Shown here piece by piece: positions 1-11,960 of a stretch of DNA of 64,000 nucleotides. Under the pieces are notes generated by a model. The model saw only the letters and a list, made by a program, of their open reading frames with translations. It was not told where the DNA came from and searched no databases. Position 1 is the first letter of the stretch; each line of letters begins with the position of its first letter. Origin of the DNA: Haemonchus contortus. Taxonomy: Eukaryota > Nematoda > Chromadorea > Rhabditida > Trichostrongylidae. The stretch is taken from NCBI GenBank assembly GCA_000469685.2, contig LS997564.1, positions 12,502,091 through 12,566,090 on the forward strand. The letters run 5' to 3'. The translations under genes were made by a program, and so were the position numbers.

Positions 1-15
1 ATTTCCTACTTGCAG

Positions 16-87
16 CCACTGAATAGCGCTAGTGTTCTTTCTGACAAGGCATGGAACTTTGATCCGCTTGTCTCCAAAATGAGCTGA
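16..87 (+). CDS. Terminal coding exon of an upstream gene (product not recognised)
   Basis: A good acceptor (TTTCCTACTTGCAG, ending at 15) is followed by 23 in-frame codons and a TGA at 85-87. The peptide begins PLNSASVLSDKAWNFD and ends SKMS; it reads like ordinary coding sequence, but it is too short to assign. The exon starts in phase 0, so the rest of the gene lies left of the window. An AATAAA at 204-209, about 117 nt after the stop, would serve as its poly(A) signal. A chance ORF remains possible; the acceptor, the composition and the well-placed poly(A) signal together argue for a real last exon. Confidence 0.5.
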   Translation, partial: PLNSASVLSDKAWNFDPLVSKMS

Positions 88-203
88 GTTCACCCAGCTT
101 TGTTTTAATGCTGACTATGTTCCAGATCGTCACCCGCTCTAACCAATCAAATTTTGCTCCACCCCCAAGAAGTCCTTGTGTAGGTCAAGTGAGCATGGAA
201 ATC

Positions 204-209
204 AATAAA
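204..209 (+). promoter_or_regulatory. Candidate poly(A) signal AATAAA
   Basis: A canonical AATAAA lies about 117 nt downstream of the stop of the terminal exon at 16-87. Spacing suits a nematode 3' UTR. The hexamer is common by chance in AT-rich DNA. Confidence 0.35.
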
Positions 210-210
210 C

Positions 211-262
211 GATTTTGAATGGAAGTCGAATGAAAGGGCGCATCCCGGAATAATCTTAATCG
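211..262 (+). repeat. 3' tail fragment of the tRNA-like SINE family
   Basis: The stretch TTTTGAATGGAAGTCGAATG followed by GGGCGCATCCCGG matches the 3' tail of the family whose best full copy is at 52948-53218. Head and body are missing. Confidence 0.55.
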
Positions 263-1037
263 GTGTCAAAAGTTTAATGTCGTCACAATTTTTGAGGGCA
301 AGAGATAGCGCTCGTTCCTAGCGGCTACCTTCCTAGTGTCTAGTGCCTAAATGGATAAGATCGATCTCGAACCTCTCCGCTCTCAATCTACCGACCACCA
401 TTTCCCACGCAGAAGTCTATCGTTCAAGTCAGGTAGAGCTATAAGTTCTATAGGTTCTGCAAGCATAACTCCTGAATGAAATGCTATCTTCTCAATTGTC
501 TTGAGTGGTCGTTTAGACCAATGTTCCGCGATAAATCTCATTATCTAGAGAGCATGGAACCACTTATTCCATTGCCCCGAAACTTTTTTTTGGAAAAACC
601 AGACCACCCAAAGGGCGTTCATTTGGCTGACCGTTCTTTGGACTCATTTCTGTTCCTATGGGTACCAGAAATGTATGTGTGTAAACTTTTGCAGCATGGA
701 GGTGCTCCTGGCTACATATGTTCACCTATCTAGTCTGCTTGAAACCCACAAAGCCGAATTTCTCTGAAGGTCAGCCTAAGTTCAAGCTCCAAAGCCCGAG
801 TCTATTCTGAAGGTTAGCCTAAGTTCAAGCCTGAAGAATCAAGGGGGAAGGGAAAGCTGAGCGGTGTGCTCAGGGCTCCTTTTCCTGCTTTCTCAGCCTC
901 TTTGCGGTTTTATCCATGCCCCACCCTTCTGACCTCTCAGTTCCTTTACTAGCTGTCAATCGTAGTGGTTTCTGTCTGCCCATCTCTGTGGTTTCTGTAC
1001 TGGGTACATTTGACTGGGACATCCTGTCTGGATGGTT

Positions 1038-1104
1038 CCAGATGCCCAGTTCACCCTCAACAAAATGAGTTTAACGCCCCGTTAAACGTGAACTGAGCAT
1101 CTGG
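1038..1104. repeat. Interrupted palindrome / hairpin
   Basis: CCAGATGCCCAGTTCAC at 1038-1054 pairs with GTGAACTGAGCATCTGG at 1088-1104 with one mismatch. The inner GTTTAACG at 1069-1076 pairs with CGTTAAAC at 1080-1087. A 14-nt insert (1055-1068) bulges on the left arm only. It could be a relic of a small inverted-repeat element. Confidence 0.6.
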
Positions 1105-2194
1105 AGGTACATATCAACGCAAAGGGCACATCCGGGTGATACGACCCACCTATTGGACTTCTCGCCGCTTCTAATACTTTTGCAAAAGCTTCTGGGAAGA
1201 CTCGATTTGTAAGTTCCGCACGGAACAATTATGAGGACGACGTTACCAACTTGTCCTTTTTGTTATAGTAATTTCATAATGTAGGACGTTGCTATAGCGC
1301 TGGATCCCATCCGAACATAACTCTGGATTGCTACCATATGCAAGGGATATTAGCCCAATGAAATATCCCATGAACTTTCTTTTTCACCAATAATGTTATG
1401 AGCCCATCGAACATTTGAACGTTTCCGCCTATCCTTTCGGTCCTTTTTTTCTGTGACTGCTGACGTGCTCCGAGGTAAATAAAGGCTTTTGTGATTATTG
1501 CATTTACTTGACGGATCACTTAAGGGCGTCGGTCGTCAAGAGGTAGCATTCAGAGGAATCATTACACTTTACAATACAGAACTTGAGTTGTGAGACCCCC
1601 TCTAACTCCTTGATCCTTCGGGATTTTGAAGATTATTCTAGGGAATTTCAGTCACAGTTCGATTATATTACTAATCCTCTGAACTTTGGTGTATTACTAT
1701 CTAATAGCTTTTCTCTTGTTTCCTGTGCTTCAGGAGGGTTTCATGTGATTCCTTGTTGTTGGTCGTCAACCGTCGCTTTTGAATCTTTTCGCTACATATC
1801 CTTCCTTTCTTGTTGGGCTTGCCCTATGACGAGAACCTTCAGTAATTACCTGATCGCTTTACTCACGCCTTGATCTTTTGACGTAATGACCATTAGGGGA
1901 TGACGAGGATACTTGAAAATTTCAATCACTCTGACCGCCAATTCAGAAGTCTCCAACTACTACCGGTTCTTCCAAAATAGCCAAGTTTGCTCGCTAAATT
2001 CTTCTCCTCGACATGACCCCCTCTTTCGTCATCGCAACAACAAGCAGATTCTTTTTTCATTGTGCCTTCTCGCCCGAGCATAAGGAATCTGGAAAGTCAA
2101 ATTTTCCCATTGCCTTTGGTCAGTTTCCTTTGATGATCCGATTGCTCCCTAGATCGATACTTGCTTCGGCCACCGTGCTTCCAATGCTCCCTAG

Positions 2195-2265
2195 CCACTT
2201 AATTGGTACCAGATTCATCTGGGAGGAGAAAACCACTGACTTTTACAGTGGCTGCTCCACCTTAC
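2195..2265 (+). repeat. SINE-family fragment
   Basis: Contains the diagnostic body words of the family (AATTGGTACCAGATTCATCT, GGGAGGA, a CACTGAC-like word) in + orientation, without the tRNA-like head. Confidence 0.5.
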
Positions 2266-2589
2266 TTCATACCTGCAGAAGCTGTATTCAACAGTCCAAT
2301 TGTTGGTCAGGTACCGTAATTGGAGGGAATAAGACGGGTGAAGTGATTCTTTCCATCCCGATTCCTTTATTTCTCTTCTATGATTTTCATTAATGATGGC
2401 ATAGATTTTTCGTTGTATGAAATCCTTCCCATGTGCAGCGTTCGTTTCATTGAACTAATAAGCTTACAATTCACCTACAAGTGCCAGCCCTCCGAGCTGG
2501 ACTAAGCTCGTGCTCATGCTCTACCACACGCATGGCATAAACTTAATTCGAAGCAGATCGGTTTCGATCGTTGTCACCGCGTTGTTCTT

Positions 2590-2709
2590 TTACAGCCTTG
2601 TCCCTGTTCGTGGTGTACTGCTACAGGAGAAACACTCCTTCTCTGACGTCTCTGTGAAATCCGCTGCCTTCACCCTCGTAGTGAAACGTTGTGGTACTGC
2701 CAACGGGTG
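2590..2709 (-). CDS. Candidate terminal exon, product not recognised
   Basis: On the minus strand an acceptor (GACGAAATCTTAG) precedes 39 in-frame codons and TAA at 2592-2590, starting in phase 0. The peptide (HPLAVPQRFTTRVKAADF..., then ECFSCSSTP) looks coding in composition. The + strand is also open here for 67 codons (2510-2713) with a hydrophobic stretch, so the strand is uncertain. I prefer the minus strand because of the acceptor and the compact stop. Partner exons were not secured; the exon at 4209-4452 on the same strand is a possible upstream neighbour. Confidence 0.3.
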   Translation of the reverse strand, partial: HPLAVPQRFTTRVKAADFTETSEKECFSCSSTPRTGTRL

Positions 2710-4208
2710 CTAAGATTTCGTCATTACTCCTTTCACAAGGAGCACTTCCGATGGACTTGATGATCGCATGGAAATGCTTCTCAGTTGAGAAAAGGGAAGA
2801 GCACATTTTTGCAGTTTTGTGTATCATCCATTACTTTGTGGGTGGCGTGGTGCGGCGATAGTGCTGAGTGGCTTACTATCACAAGCATGGTCAGGGGATC
2901 AGATCCACCAGGATCGACCTTGGCTCAGGTTATCCAGACCTTCTGTCCCTGGCTCTTGTGACCAGGCTGGCCTTTGAGGATGAAAGCACTTATCCTTGCA
3001 TATCGTTTGGCTACCGCAACTCATTGTACAACCTATCTGTGTACTTGAACTCCACCAAGATCCTGCTAGAATGTTGAATGCAGGGGCCTACTGCAAAAAA
3101 AGCGGAATTGATCAAAGGCGAAAGAATTTAAGTGATTTTTTATGGGGCCTTTTCGAATGGCTTTGCTAATCGCATGCAAATGTTCTCAAATGAAACGTGG
3201 GAACGAGCCTTTCTCCAATTTTCTTATGTCTTCTTTCTCGTTGTCCACAATTTCATGGCTTTGTCGGTGCATTTGAAGCTTTTGTCTTGTACTAAGTGTT
3301 CGGGCAATAACGTCGAAAGGTTGTAGTCGAAATGCCATGTTCCATAGGGAAGTTCGTCGGTACCGAAAGTTGCGCACAAAGTTCAGCCAGCGTCTACATA
3401 TTTTTGTTTGAAGTCGTTCCCTAGGCCGGAAGTCAGTGGTTCTGATCGGATTCCAGGGAAAGAATTATAGGCTCAGGCAATTCTTTGTGAACTGCGGCCC
3501 AAGGCCCTTCCAGAAAACCCTAGCAGTTAGTATTTACTCATTGGAAATCTTACAGTTGTAGCTTCGGAGCAACTAAACGAGACGCTTGCTTTGATCGAGC
3601 AAAATACTCGAAAAATGGCTGGTTTTTTCTGGATACTCATAGAAGCACCCATACTGTCGGAATAAGTGGTCTATTTATTCCAACACCTGTCGTCTACCTT
3701 TCGTGGGTATCGTCAGTAAATATGTCGCATATAAGTAGAAAGCAACTCAATGCACAAGTTATTGCTTTTATCCTCCCAAACAAGTCTCGTACCAGCCCCA
3801 ACTGAACCTGAAGGTTTTGTAGGGATCGTATGGTTGGTTGGCATAAAAGAGTTTTGATCTGTGATTCGATCCAACATGTCCACCTCCCCTGTAGGTTCAA
3901 CAATGACACCTCCAGGTTGCAATTCACAGTCCCAGCGAAAAAATCCGCACAATGTGTTATGGATACAACCTTGAAGGAATCCTCAGCACCCTCAGGCCGT
4001 TCCCATTGATAGCTATTTCGGTAATGAAGTACAGACGAATAGGCTGAGGACTATGGGAAAGGAACCGAGACAATTTTCCCATCCGGAGTGGGAAACTGGG
4101 TCTTTGCCTGCTACTTTCTTCTCCTTCTGTTTACTTTCCTACTTTTCATGGGCTTTTCCGAACGAGGATTCTTTCCATGTGCCAGCTGTCCAGCTCCTAC
4201 GAGCTCAC
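2710..4208. other. Intergenic or intronic DNA with one diverged SINE copy
   Basis: Apart from the reversed repeat at 3740-3945, nothing is supported. Open frames at 2868-3377 on both strands lack good splice partners and look like noise. Confidence 0.45.
3740..3945 (-). repeat. Diverged SINE-family copy, reversed
   Basis: The minus strand reads GGGAGGATAAAAGCAATAAC preceded by a GGTACGAGACTTGTTT-like block, matching the body of the family. The head is too diverged to show boxes A and B. Confidence 0.5.
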
Positions 4209-4452
4209 TCGTGATTGTGCAATATTCGTGCAAACTCCAGATTATGGGTGTTAGACGAGAGTTGTCAGGGGCCAATCGTTGGGTAACGGTGCCATAGAAT
4301 GGGTAGACCGAAACTGAATGAGCGGAAACGCAATACCCATTAGGTCCAATCCAGTAATGGCTGTCGATACCATAGAGATATTCACATCTACTACGGCTGT
4401 ATTGCATGCCACGAAATAGGCTGTTTGAACGTGGTGCTTGCTCTTCTGGCAC
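4209..4452 (-). CDS. Candidate internal exon, Tyr/Cys-containing protein (unknown)
   Basis: Minus strand acceptor CTTTCTTTCAG is followed by 244 nt ending at a GTGAGC donor (4208-4203); the frame beginning VPEEQAPRSN is open throughout, with 81 codons plus one base. It contains CEYLYGIDSHYWIGPNGYC. A second frame of the same exon is also open for 60+ codons and contains a hydrophobic run (SMVSTAITGLDLMGIAFPLI), ending with TAA at 4253-4251. I prefer the first frame, which spans the whole splice-to-splice interval. No family recognised. Neighbouring exons were not linked by phase. Confidence 0.35.
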
Positions 4453-6589
4453 CTGAAAGAAAGGCAAGAATGCGACCTTACTGAATCCGTTCCCGAGATA
4501 AACATCACAATTTAACGGCGATCATCTCAAACTACTTTTCCAGCAAATCTCTTGGCATTTTCATGCGCCTTTGTTCTAGGAATTCTCACAAAAAAAGCTC
4601 GAACCTGTTCCCAAATTACGTCTTTGGGTTAATTGTTTGCTCTCACAACAACATTCCAGAGGCTTTTGTGTTGTTGTTTAGAAATCAGCTTACTTATTGT
4701 TTCCTTATTATCGACTGGGAGAACATCTGGTAGAAGCTTACTGTAAAGTGATCATGAACAATCTGGAATTTTATGACCCAGTTCAATTAATCGTCCTCTT
4801 TTACCACTGTGGAGGTAGCAGTTTGCCCGTTCATATTTATGTGTACAACAAGGCATTGCTGTCATAGCCATAGTCCCTCATTTTTTCTGTAAAGAACATT
4901 TTTAAATAGCCTTTCCCCATTTCTTCTCCGGGTACCGTTTTGTAGAAGTTTTGTCGTGTCTCTTGAGTTCCCGTTCGGACTAAGTGGTAGACGCCGGCTT
5001 CAAACTCGCGGGCACCAAAAGTGTCTCCACCAATCGCTTACATCCGCTCACATTACGTCTTCACCTTATCTGTGCTCTCACTATCGCATTTTATCTGTGT
5101 TGATCTCAACTTACACATGCACTAGACAGGCGACATCGGTACTGGTATATCGCCGTGACATACACCGTATAGTATAGGTACAGCTAATCGAATCATTAAC
5201 AGAAAATGAACTTAAACGTCTGTCATCACTCTTCATCTCATTTAGTAGGGCCCACCTAAGATTTCGAAGCTCAATGCAATTTAGACGGAAGGGATTGCCT
5301 TCGTAATATCTGCTTTTTGAGATTTCTCCAGATCTTGAGGCTTTTGGGTGTCTGAGACCACTGAACGTGGCTTTGACTGTTTTATTGAAGTTTTTTTTTT
5401 GTCAAAAATTCAGCTGATCTGTGTAGGGTAGTTATAACAATGTACAAGATAGTGAAATGGCGGAAACTGCGTATTATTCAACCCCTGAATGACATCATGG
5501 CCCTTTTCTTATGTACCCATAATGTATTCGCCTAACGGCTCATAGTCCTATTACATTACATTCTGTATAGGTATACCAAGTCGTAATACCCATGGCCTTT
5601 TAATGGTAGGTGTGTGGGGTAGCTATAAATAACTGGGAAACGGGAATTGTGCCCGGAAACCATCGATGGATCAATAATCAATGGTTCAGTATTAGATTCA
5701 GTAAAGAAATCGACCATATTGCTTGTGTTCTGGACGTTCAAGAGGGGCTATTGGTAATAAATAATCCAGTTAATATGATCCTCTACCAAAGTTCAGCTCT
5801 GGGCCTTCTCAATCCCGATCTTCGAATGTTTGCAGTGTATCCTTTCCGTATCTCCGTTGCCAGCTGATTTCGTTGCCCAACTCTCCCCCTCAATGTCACA
5901 TAGGGGGCGGACAGTTACGACAGTTCTCAGAAGTCTTTTTTAGCGATCCCCAAACAGGACCCAAAAACTTGCAGAGCAGTCTGGAATGGGAGGAGAAATA
6001 GGCTTTCGTTCCCTGATTTCAAATTCTCATCATAAAATAGCTATTGAATCAGAATAAAAGGCGGATGGACCAAATTAGAATCGTTTTTCAAGCTCTTTCG
6101 TAAAAATCGCTTGAATATTCATATTGCTCTGAATTGTATGGGGTCTGAGAATTCTTCGTCTTCTCACGATATTACCCTCTTTATTCTGGGCATCATCTAT
6201 ACGCTATGCTCTGTTCGGGGCACATCAGCGACATCATCTTTTGCCTTGTGCAGCCGATTTTCTTGCCCTTTTCTCCATGTCATCATGACTTTTCAAAGTT
6301 GCAACAAAAAAATTTTCCCGTTTCACTTGTTCTTGTGTCATCGTTGACGTTGACGCCTGATTCAGCTCACTTTCCCACCATGTGCAGCCTTTTTTTTGAA
6401 AACATCATTTTGTAGAAAGCCATTGCAACTGTCATTTCCTCTCCCATCGGCCATTCGCTGCTAAGCTCCTTTTTTTGTGGAATCACCTCGTTACGAGTCA
6501 TATTACCTCATCAACGCTAGATCGCCATCCGTTTCTTGGTCCGAGCTCCGTGATCAATTCGTATTTGTTTCATGTAGCAGCCAAACACC
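4453..6589. other. No secured gene; ambiguous two-strand ORF region at 5556-5867
   Basis: At 5610-5867 the + strand is open for 85 codons and at 5556-5741 the - strand for 61 codons; both translations look protein-like and neither has two good splice sites. One could be an exon, but I cannot choose a strand. The rest shows nothing. Confidence 0.35.
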
Positions 6590-6988
6590 ATGGGTCGGCG
6601 CCGAACTGATCCACACTCATGGAAAACGGCTAATGTGAAATTTTTCGAAGATTTCATCAAATTGGTAAGTGTGTTGACCTCATCTCGAAGGCAGTGCCAA
6701 GATCTTTCATTGTAGTGGCAGCTGAGGTGGGCGGACATGGCTGAACTGATAGCGGATTATAGCACAACAACTGATTCGCCTCCCATTCCCCGATTCCTAA
6801 ACGATAGTACTGTAGGGACACAAATTGGCCGTCGTTACAGCTTTGCGGATCCATATCAGAACCATTTTTTCTTTTCATTCCAAAGAACCATCCTCGTAGA
6901 AGAGGCAGCCAGCTCGGTTCAAATGGCATGGATTGCGATATTAAGCACTAATACTATATATTGTGGGTACTGCACTAAAATACTGTAG
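6590..6988 (+). CDS. Two-exon candidate gene, product not recognised
   Basis: An acceptor-like CATGTAGCAG sits 9 nt before an ATG at 6590, a layout typical of nematode trans-spliced starts. Exon 1 (6590-6664) encodes 25 residues beginning MGRRRTDPHSWKTANVKFF and ends at a canonical GTAAGT. A 57-nt intron (6665-6721) ends TGTAGTGGCAG. Exon 2 continues in phase 0 (LRWADMAELIADYSTTTDSP...) to a TAG at 6986-6988, giving 113 residues. The first half (to about residue 60) looks convincingly coding; the tail is less so, and a further splice may replace it. No domain recognised. Confidence 0.4.
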
Positions 6989-9900
6989 GTTCCCACATAA
7001 GTTAATGGGGTTTTCCACCATTTGGTTACTACAGAGTAAGCAAAAACGATTCAATACTGTGAAACACTGTATTTAGCTATCGCTTCGTTGTCGGGTCTGA
7101 TAACAATACCATAAATCACTATTTAATGGTTCATAGCGAATACTAAATATAGCTCAGTAACTCCATAAGATCGGCACAGTCGTGTGACTTTCCAAATATA
7201 ATCGAGGCATACGTGCAGCCATGTGGCTAAAAATATCAATGGTATGAGCAAAAAAGCTCCATCACTAAAACGAGCGCTCAAAAAAACTTCCAGGATCGAA
7301 AATTATTGCTTAGGTTCTGCAGCGAAGATCTGGTTTCCATGCTCAGCTGGTTATTATGGAGGAAAGATGACTGGAGGATTGTTGCAACTAGAAAGCCGGG
7401 TTAAAAAGTTGAACTTTGGAATTAGCTGCAGACATTGGCTACAGTAACGGAACTGTCATTCGGCAGTTGAAGTCAACAGAGCGGGATTGAAAATAGGCCG
7501 CGGGTAAAAAGCCGTACAAACTAATCTGACAATCTAATACATAAAAGTCAGTCGGAAGAATTCATGTCTATAGATCTCATGATTTTGCAATATCATCATC
7601 AAATTATTTATTTATTATTTTTTATTATTCAAATACGCTCAAGAATTCTGTTTTTGGCTGTTTCATTCCAAAATACTCCCGTGGGTAGAGGATTAGTATC
7701 GGATGTGGACTGCAGCCCCCAAATCAACCTCTTTCTTACCTTGTTGAAGCCAGCATGACAGAGTGGTTCAGTTAAGTTATGGTTTAGTTAGTCCAGGAGA
7801 TCAGTCCGTCATGAAAAGCCAGTCAATTCTCGCGCCAAATCGTGAAAGAAGTTATCAGAAGCAGAATAAAGAAGCGTGGATTTTCAGTAGTTCCAGCGTT
7901 AAAGAACATGGCGCCTGTAAAGCACAAACACGGTTCGTTCGAGTTTCGTCCGAGGCCCAATTTTCCCCGATAAATCACCATCTCTGTGAGCGTTCATAGC
8001 GTAAGGAATAGAAACGGGGATGGGGAATCGCGTTTTGAATCGTTCCTTACGTCGGAATCTGCCCTGTATCGAAAGTTCATTTCATTTCTCAACATTTTAT
8101 AGTATTATCTGAAACCGCATTATTTTTTTGGACTCGTTGCAGTAAGTTAAAAGTCAAAACAAATAGAAGCTCCATGCGTTCAAAACCACCAACGGCGCCA
8201 AAAAAACTGACTAGCACAGATAGAGCTGTTGGCAGAAACTCCGGGCTGCGAGTAGCTGAAGCTATTGTTTTGAATTTGAGGGCACTGCACCCTGCCGTCG
8301 TTCTAGCGCAGGACCAATCACTATCTCCAAATTTCCCGATATGAATCAGTCCACGAGATAGATTTGACCATCTGAATGAATGAATTTGATAATAATGGGC
8401 ACTGCCCATATCGAAAACCTGTTACCGCCTAGATTTTAAGATCGAAATATGTATAAAAATATGAGTAGATATGACGTTAAATACAATTTTTGCTCTCCGG
8501 CCTTTCTTTATACTCCCTTCCTACGTGAAGCTTTAGCTGAAAATTATACACGTTACTTGCTGAGCCTATAAGATCAACTCTCATAAAGACCAAACATTTC
8601 CTCATACTACGAGCTCTACCAGTAGGCTTGGAAAGTGAATAGTTATCCATTTAGACTTTAGTTGACCTTTCCACGAGTGTAAACTTGACTCCGAGATGTT
8701 TTTCGGACTCTATGAGGAAGTCCAAGCGCTGAATCATAGCGATTTGATCGCTACTCAATTTTTGCCTGACCCTTGTGAATAAACTTATTAAGCTTGCGCT
8801 GGATGAGTATGACGGGCAAAACTCTATCAAAACGGAGGGTTGAAGAATGCTGTTATCAAAATAGATTAAAATGGTTTTATTAAATTTTATTGCCCTTCGT
8901 TACATGTTTTACAATACGGATTTGGAGAATGGATAGCCGATGTGGCGATAATCACCCACAGACCTTGCTGGTTTTTGAAAATTAGAAATATAAATTTGCA
9001 GGCTTCTTCATTACCATGATGTATGCCAGGTTATTATCGTTGCCAATAACAAACTTTGTTCAGTTTTTGAAGGGCTAATGTGCCAGTGTAAGGTTTGTAG
9101 TAATGCGAGAGTCAACTTGGTTGGACTCGAACAAAGAGAATAAAACAGCTTATTTTATCATTCTGGCCACCTAGAACAGATGAATCTATGAGATCTTCAG
9201 AAAAAAAGAACGATAACCGTACAGCAGAATAAGATTCAAATAAATCCAAATGTAAAAAGGACGCTGTTTTGAATGAGATGGTTGTAGCCCCACTTCCTAG
9301 GGCACTGAGGTGCACTTCTGGGGATGAGATTCACTAGCACGGTTCAGGAGCATCCCACTTTTCGAGGCTTTCCTAACCTCTCATTGATCCTTTCAACTCC
9401 AATTTGCTTCTTCCTTACCCTTTTCGATTTATCGTAATTTGGAGTTTCAGGTGTTATACGACCCATAAGGGCTCGAAGTGGCTGCTATGTAGAATCCTGA
9501 ATTAGCCCGTTAAGAAGTGCGCAAATATAAGATGAAATGGATTCGGGATAGAATGAGTAAAGATAAGAAGGAAATCTTCGCGGGTGTTCAAATTTGGACA
9601 GAGAGATCTAAGCATTTCAACGCATTCCCTCGCTTGATAGATTCTCTCATCTTAGTTTGAAGTTTGAAGTGATTCCCTCATCTTTTCTAGGCTTCTCTGT
9701 AGTTCCCCTCCTCTTAGTCAATGAGCACAATTTGATTGAAATGCTTTGCACTATGATGGCAAGCCTCTTGAGTCACCTCATATGGCCACCCACCCAGTCT
9801 GAGATGAGCATAGTTGAGCCCTACCTCTGTAGGACCTAAACATTGATGAAGTTTCTTAGCTTGGGTTTCTGAGTGACTAGCAAGTTGCTTCCTATAAGGT

Positions 9901-10410
9901 CTTCTATAGCAGGCTGACTAACCTGAGTTCATACATAACTGGATAAAGGAAGTCGTGCCACCCCGTCCCCTCTCGTTCCTTGGCATTTTCGATCCTGCAC
10001 TTTCTATTGAATCTCAGGGGTGGACCTACTATAATAGCTTATAATATGTAGTGTCCGCCAGCCCAGTGCAGTGCAGCGGTGCAATGAACTACTTTGTGTC
10101 TCAGAGCTGTAGTTCCTTGATGTCCACAAGGGAAAGCTTCTTTTTCTAACCTCACGTGTTCCTCTCATCTTTTTAATTTCCTCATTTTTGTCTTTTTTGG
10201 CTATTTCCCACTTTTCTCTTTCGTAGTTTCTTGAGAGGTTAGTCGCGAGTTTTTCCGTTATCAGCTCTCCACGCAACCTATTTACCCATAACGGCGACAC
10301 AGAATGCATGAAGTAATAAGGGGTAAACAAAATATAAACAAAAATACCACTAAACGATTATCCTTGCATAAATAACGTTATCAGCCATTACTTCTAACTC
10401 ACCCTTTTAG
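6989..10410. other. No gene supported
   Basis: AT-rich DNA with scattered short open frames on both strands (7223-7447, 8089-8409, 9112-9315 and others) without splice support or recognisable motifs. The - strand frame at 10004-10330 is lysine/glutamate rich only because that strand is purine rich. Confidence 0.5.
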
Positions 10411-10640
10411 AGGCACAGTTCACGATAATTTTTAAATACTCAGCTAAAGTAAAATAATATAATAGAAATTTTGGTGAAGAATAGTCCGTTTGGGCGGACT
10501 GCAGGAAAGAAGCTCCCAGAAAAAAAGGGGGTCGTTGTACGAGTTGTGACGACGGAAATGTCGGGGGAGGAATATTTGGACGAGTTAATAAGTTGCGTGC
10601 TACTGCGTAGAGCTGGCTACAGTGAGCCAAATTTGATTCC
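10411..10640 (+). repeat. Partial copy of the AAAGGCACAGTTCACGAT repeat
   Basis: Begins AGGCACAGTTCACGATAA and keeps the internal order of the full copy at 18510-19010, including the GTATTCGGACGAG-like motif (here ATATTTGGACGAG) and the AGAGCTGGCTACA-like motif. The distal end is lost. Confidence 0.6.
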
Positions 10641-11583
10641 TCTTAATGGATACTTCAAAAACCTCTTTCATAATGAAATGTGACTTTAACTGGGCTCTTC
10701 CCTACCAGTACCTCTAGTACTTTGCTAGGGACGTTGCGTGCCACGAGCACCAGATGCTCATGCACGTGATCTTCTCGAGGAGGTAGGCCTATAAGCCGTT
10801 ATAAACCATCCATCACCTTCATATTTGTAGGCGAGTGAACTCGGAAAAAACATAAATCATGTAATTAGTGGGACTAATTGCCATTGATTGATGAGCAGAT
10901 GAGGACCCACGTCTAGTACAGGGTTCATTCCGTAGGAGAAGCGAACCCTCCAAGTGCTTGAACAGTTCTGTTGCCTTTCATGATAAAGTAACTTTGTTCG
11001 ATCCGAATCCAAAGATAAGGAGGGCGCTTCACTTCAAGCAGCTTCTGCAGTCTCTAAGTTTGAGAAAAGGCCTTTATTGTTTGTTAGACGGAAAAAGGGT
11101 TTCTCCACAGGACGATACGCAGGAGCAAAATCTGAAAAAAATGGACTGAACAGGAAGATGAAATTGAAAATGAGTCGCTGTCCAGAAACAATACTGGTTT
11201 TTTAAACGATTTCCGGAAGTCTCAGAGATTTTCCAGGTAAATCTGCTATATATAAGTACTTATCCGCTTTATGCATTCATCCAAGTGGGGAGGGCTTTTC
11301 ACTGATTGCCTTTAGTGGCTAAGAATATCTGCTTGCAGAGAATTAATCTCATCCCATGCAGTCTTCGCCTACTTTCAAAGCACTGCTTTCTTTCCTCTTT
11401 CGCTCTTGCGTTCTGGATATTACAGTGACAACTCAGTAAATGTGTAAGTTTTAGGAAAACATGGTTACCCTTTTCAATAACAAAAAAATAAAAATCAATT
11501 ATTTTTTATTTAATATTAACCACAGTATGCTAAGGGGCTTGATCTGCAAATATGAATACTTTTGAAAAAGAACAGTCACTTTT

Positions 11584-11960
11584 AAAGGCTCAGTTCACGA
11601 TAAAAATGGCTATCGAAATTTCTCTCTAGGATGGACTTGTGACCCACGAGATGGCCCAAAGGGTCGAAAACGGCCTAGATAAGGCGTAATGGGTGCTTCG
11701 AATCCAGCTCAGCCGACCTGTACACCCAAAGGAAGACGAATTCTCACAGCATTGTGAAGGCTGTAGGGATTGCACCGTTCGCACCGAGACGCACGCGTTG
11801 CATTCAGGCAGTTTACTGTAGCAATTGTACGCACTAGCACACACATTTGGACAGCTCTTCCGAATAACCCTTCCACGCAACTGTTCTCTCCACAGTCTTC
11901 TCGTCCAACTCCGAATTTTACTACTTTTTCGAAGTTCATATTTCTCTGAACGGACCGACA
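11584..11960 (-). repeat. Diverged copy of the AAAGGCACAGTTCACGAT repeat, inverted
   Basis: Starts AAAGGCTCAGTTCACGATAA, then follows the order seen in the inverted copy at 24520-25025 (GAAAACGGCCTAGA-type word, then TCTCGTCCAACTCC-type word). The far end is not recognisable. Confidence 0.5.

Larger units (their letters stand above)
263..2589. other. No convincing gene; a near-repeat and one hairpin
   Basis: Open frames here are short and lack paired splice sites. A 25-nt sequence occurs twice with one mismatch (763-787 and 806-830). A hairpin lies at 1038-1104. Positions 2195-2265 carry a piece of the SINE body (GGTACCAGATTCATCTGGGA, then a CACTGAC-like motif). The - strand frame at 1331-1519 is open for 62 codons and mildly protein-like, but I see no good splice pair for it. 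Confidence 0.5.

Noticed and set aside
2013..2393. 126-codon + frame
   Set aside because: Its second half is SINE body (2195-2265) and the first half lacks any splice site or motif.
10004..10330. 108-codon minus frame rich in Lys and Glu
   Set aside because: That strand is purine-rich, which yields AAA/GAA/AGA codons by chance; no good start, acceptor or donor.
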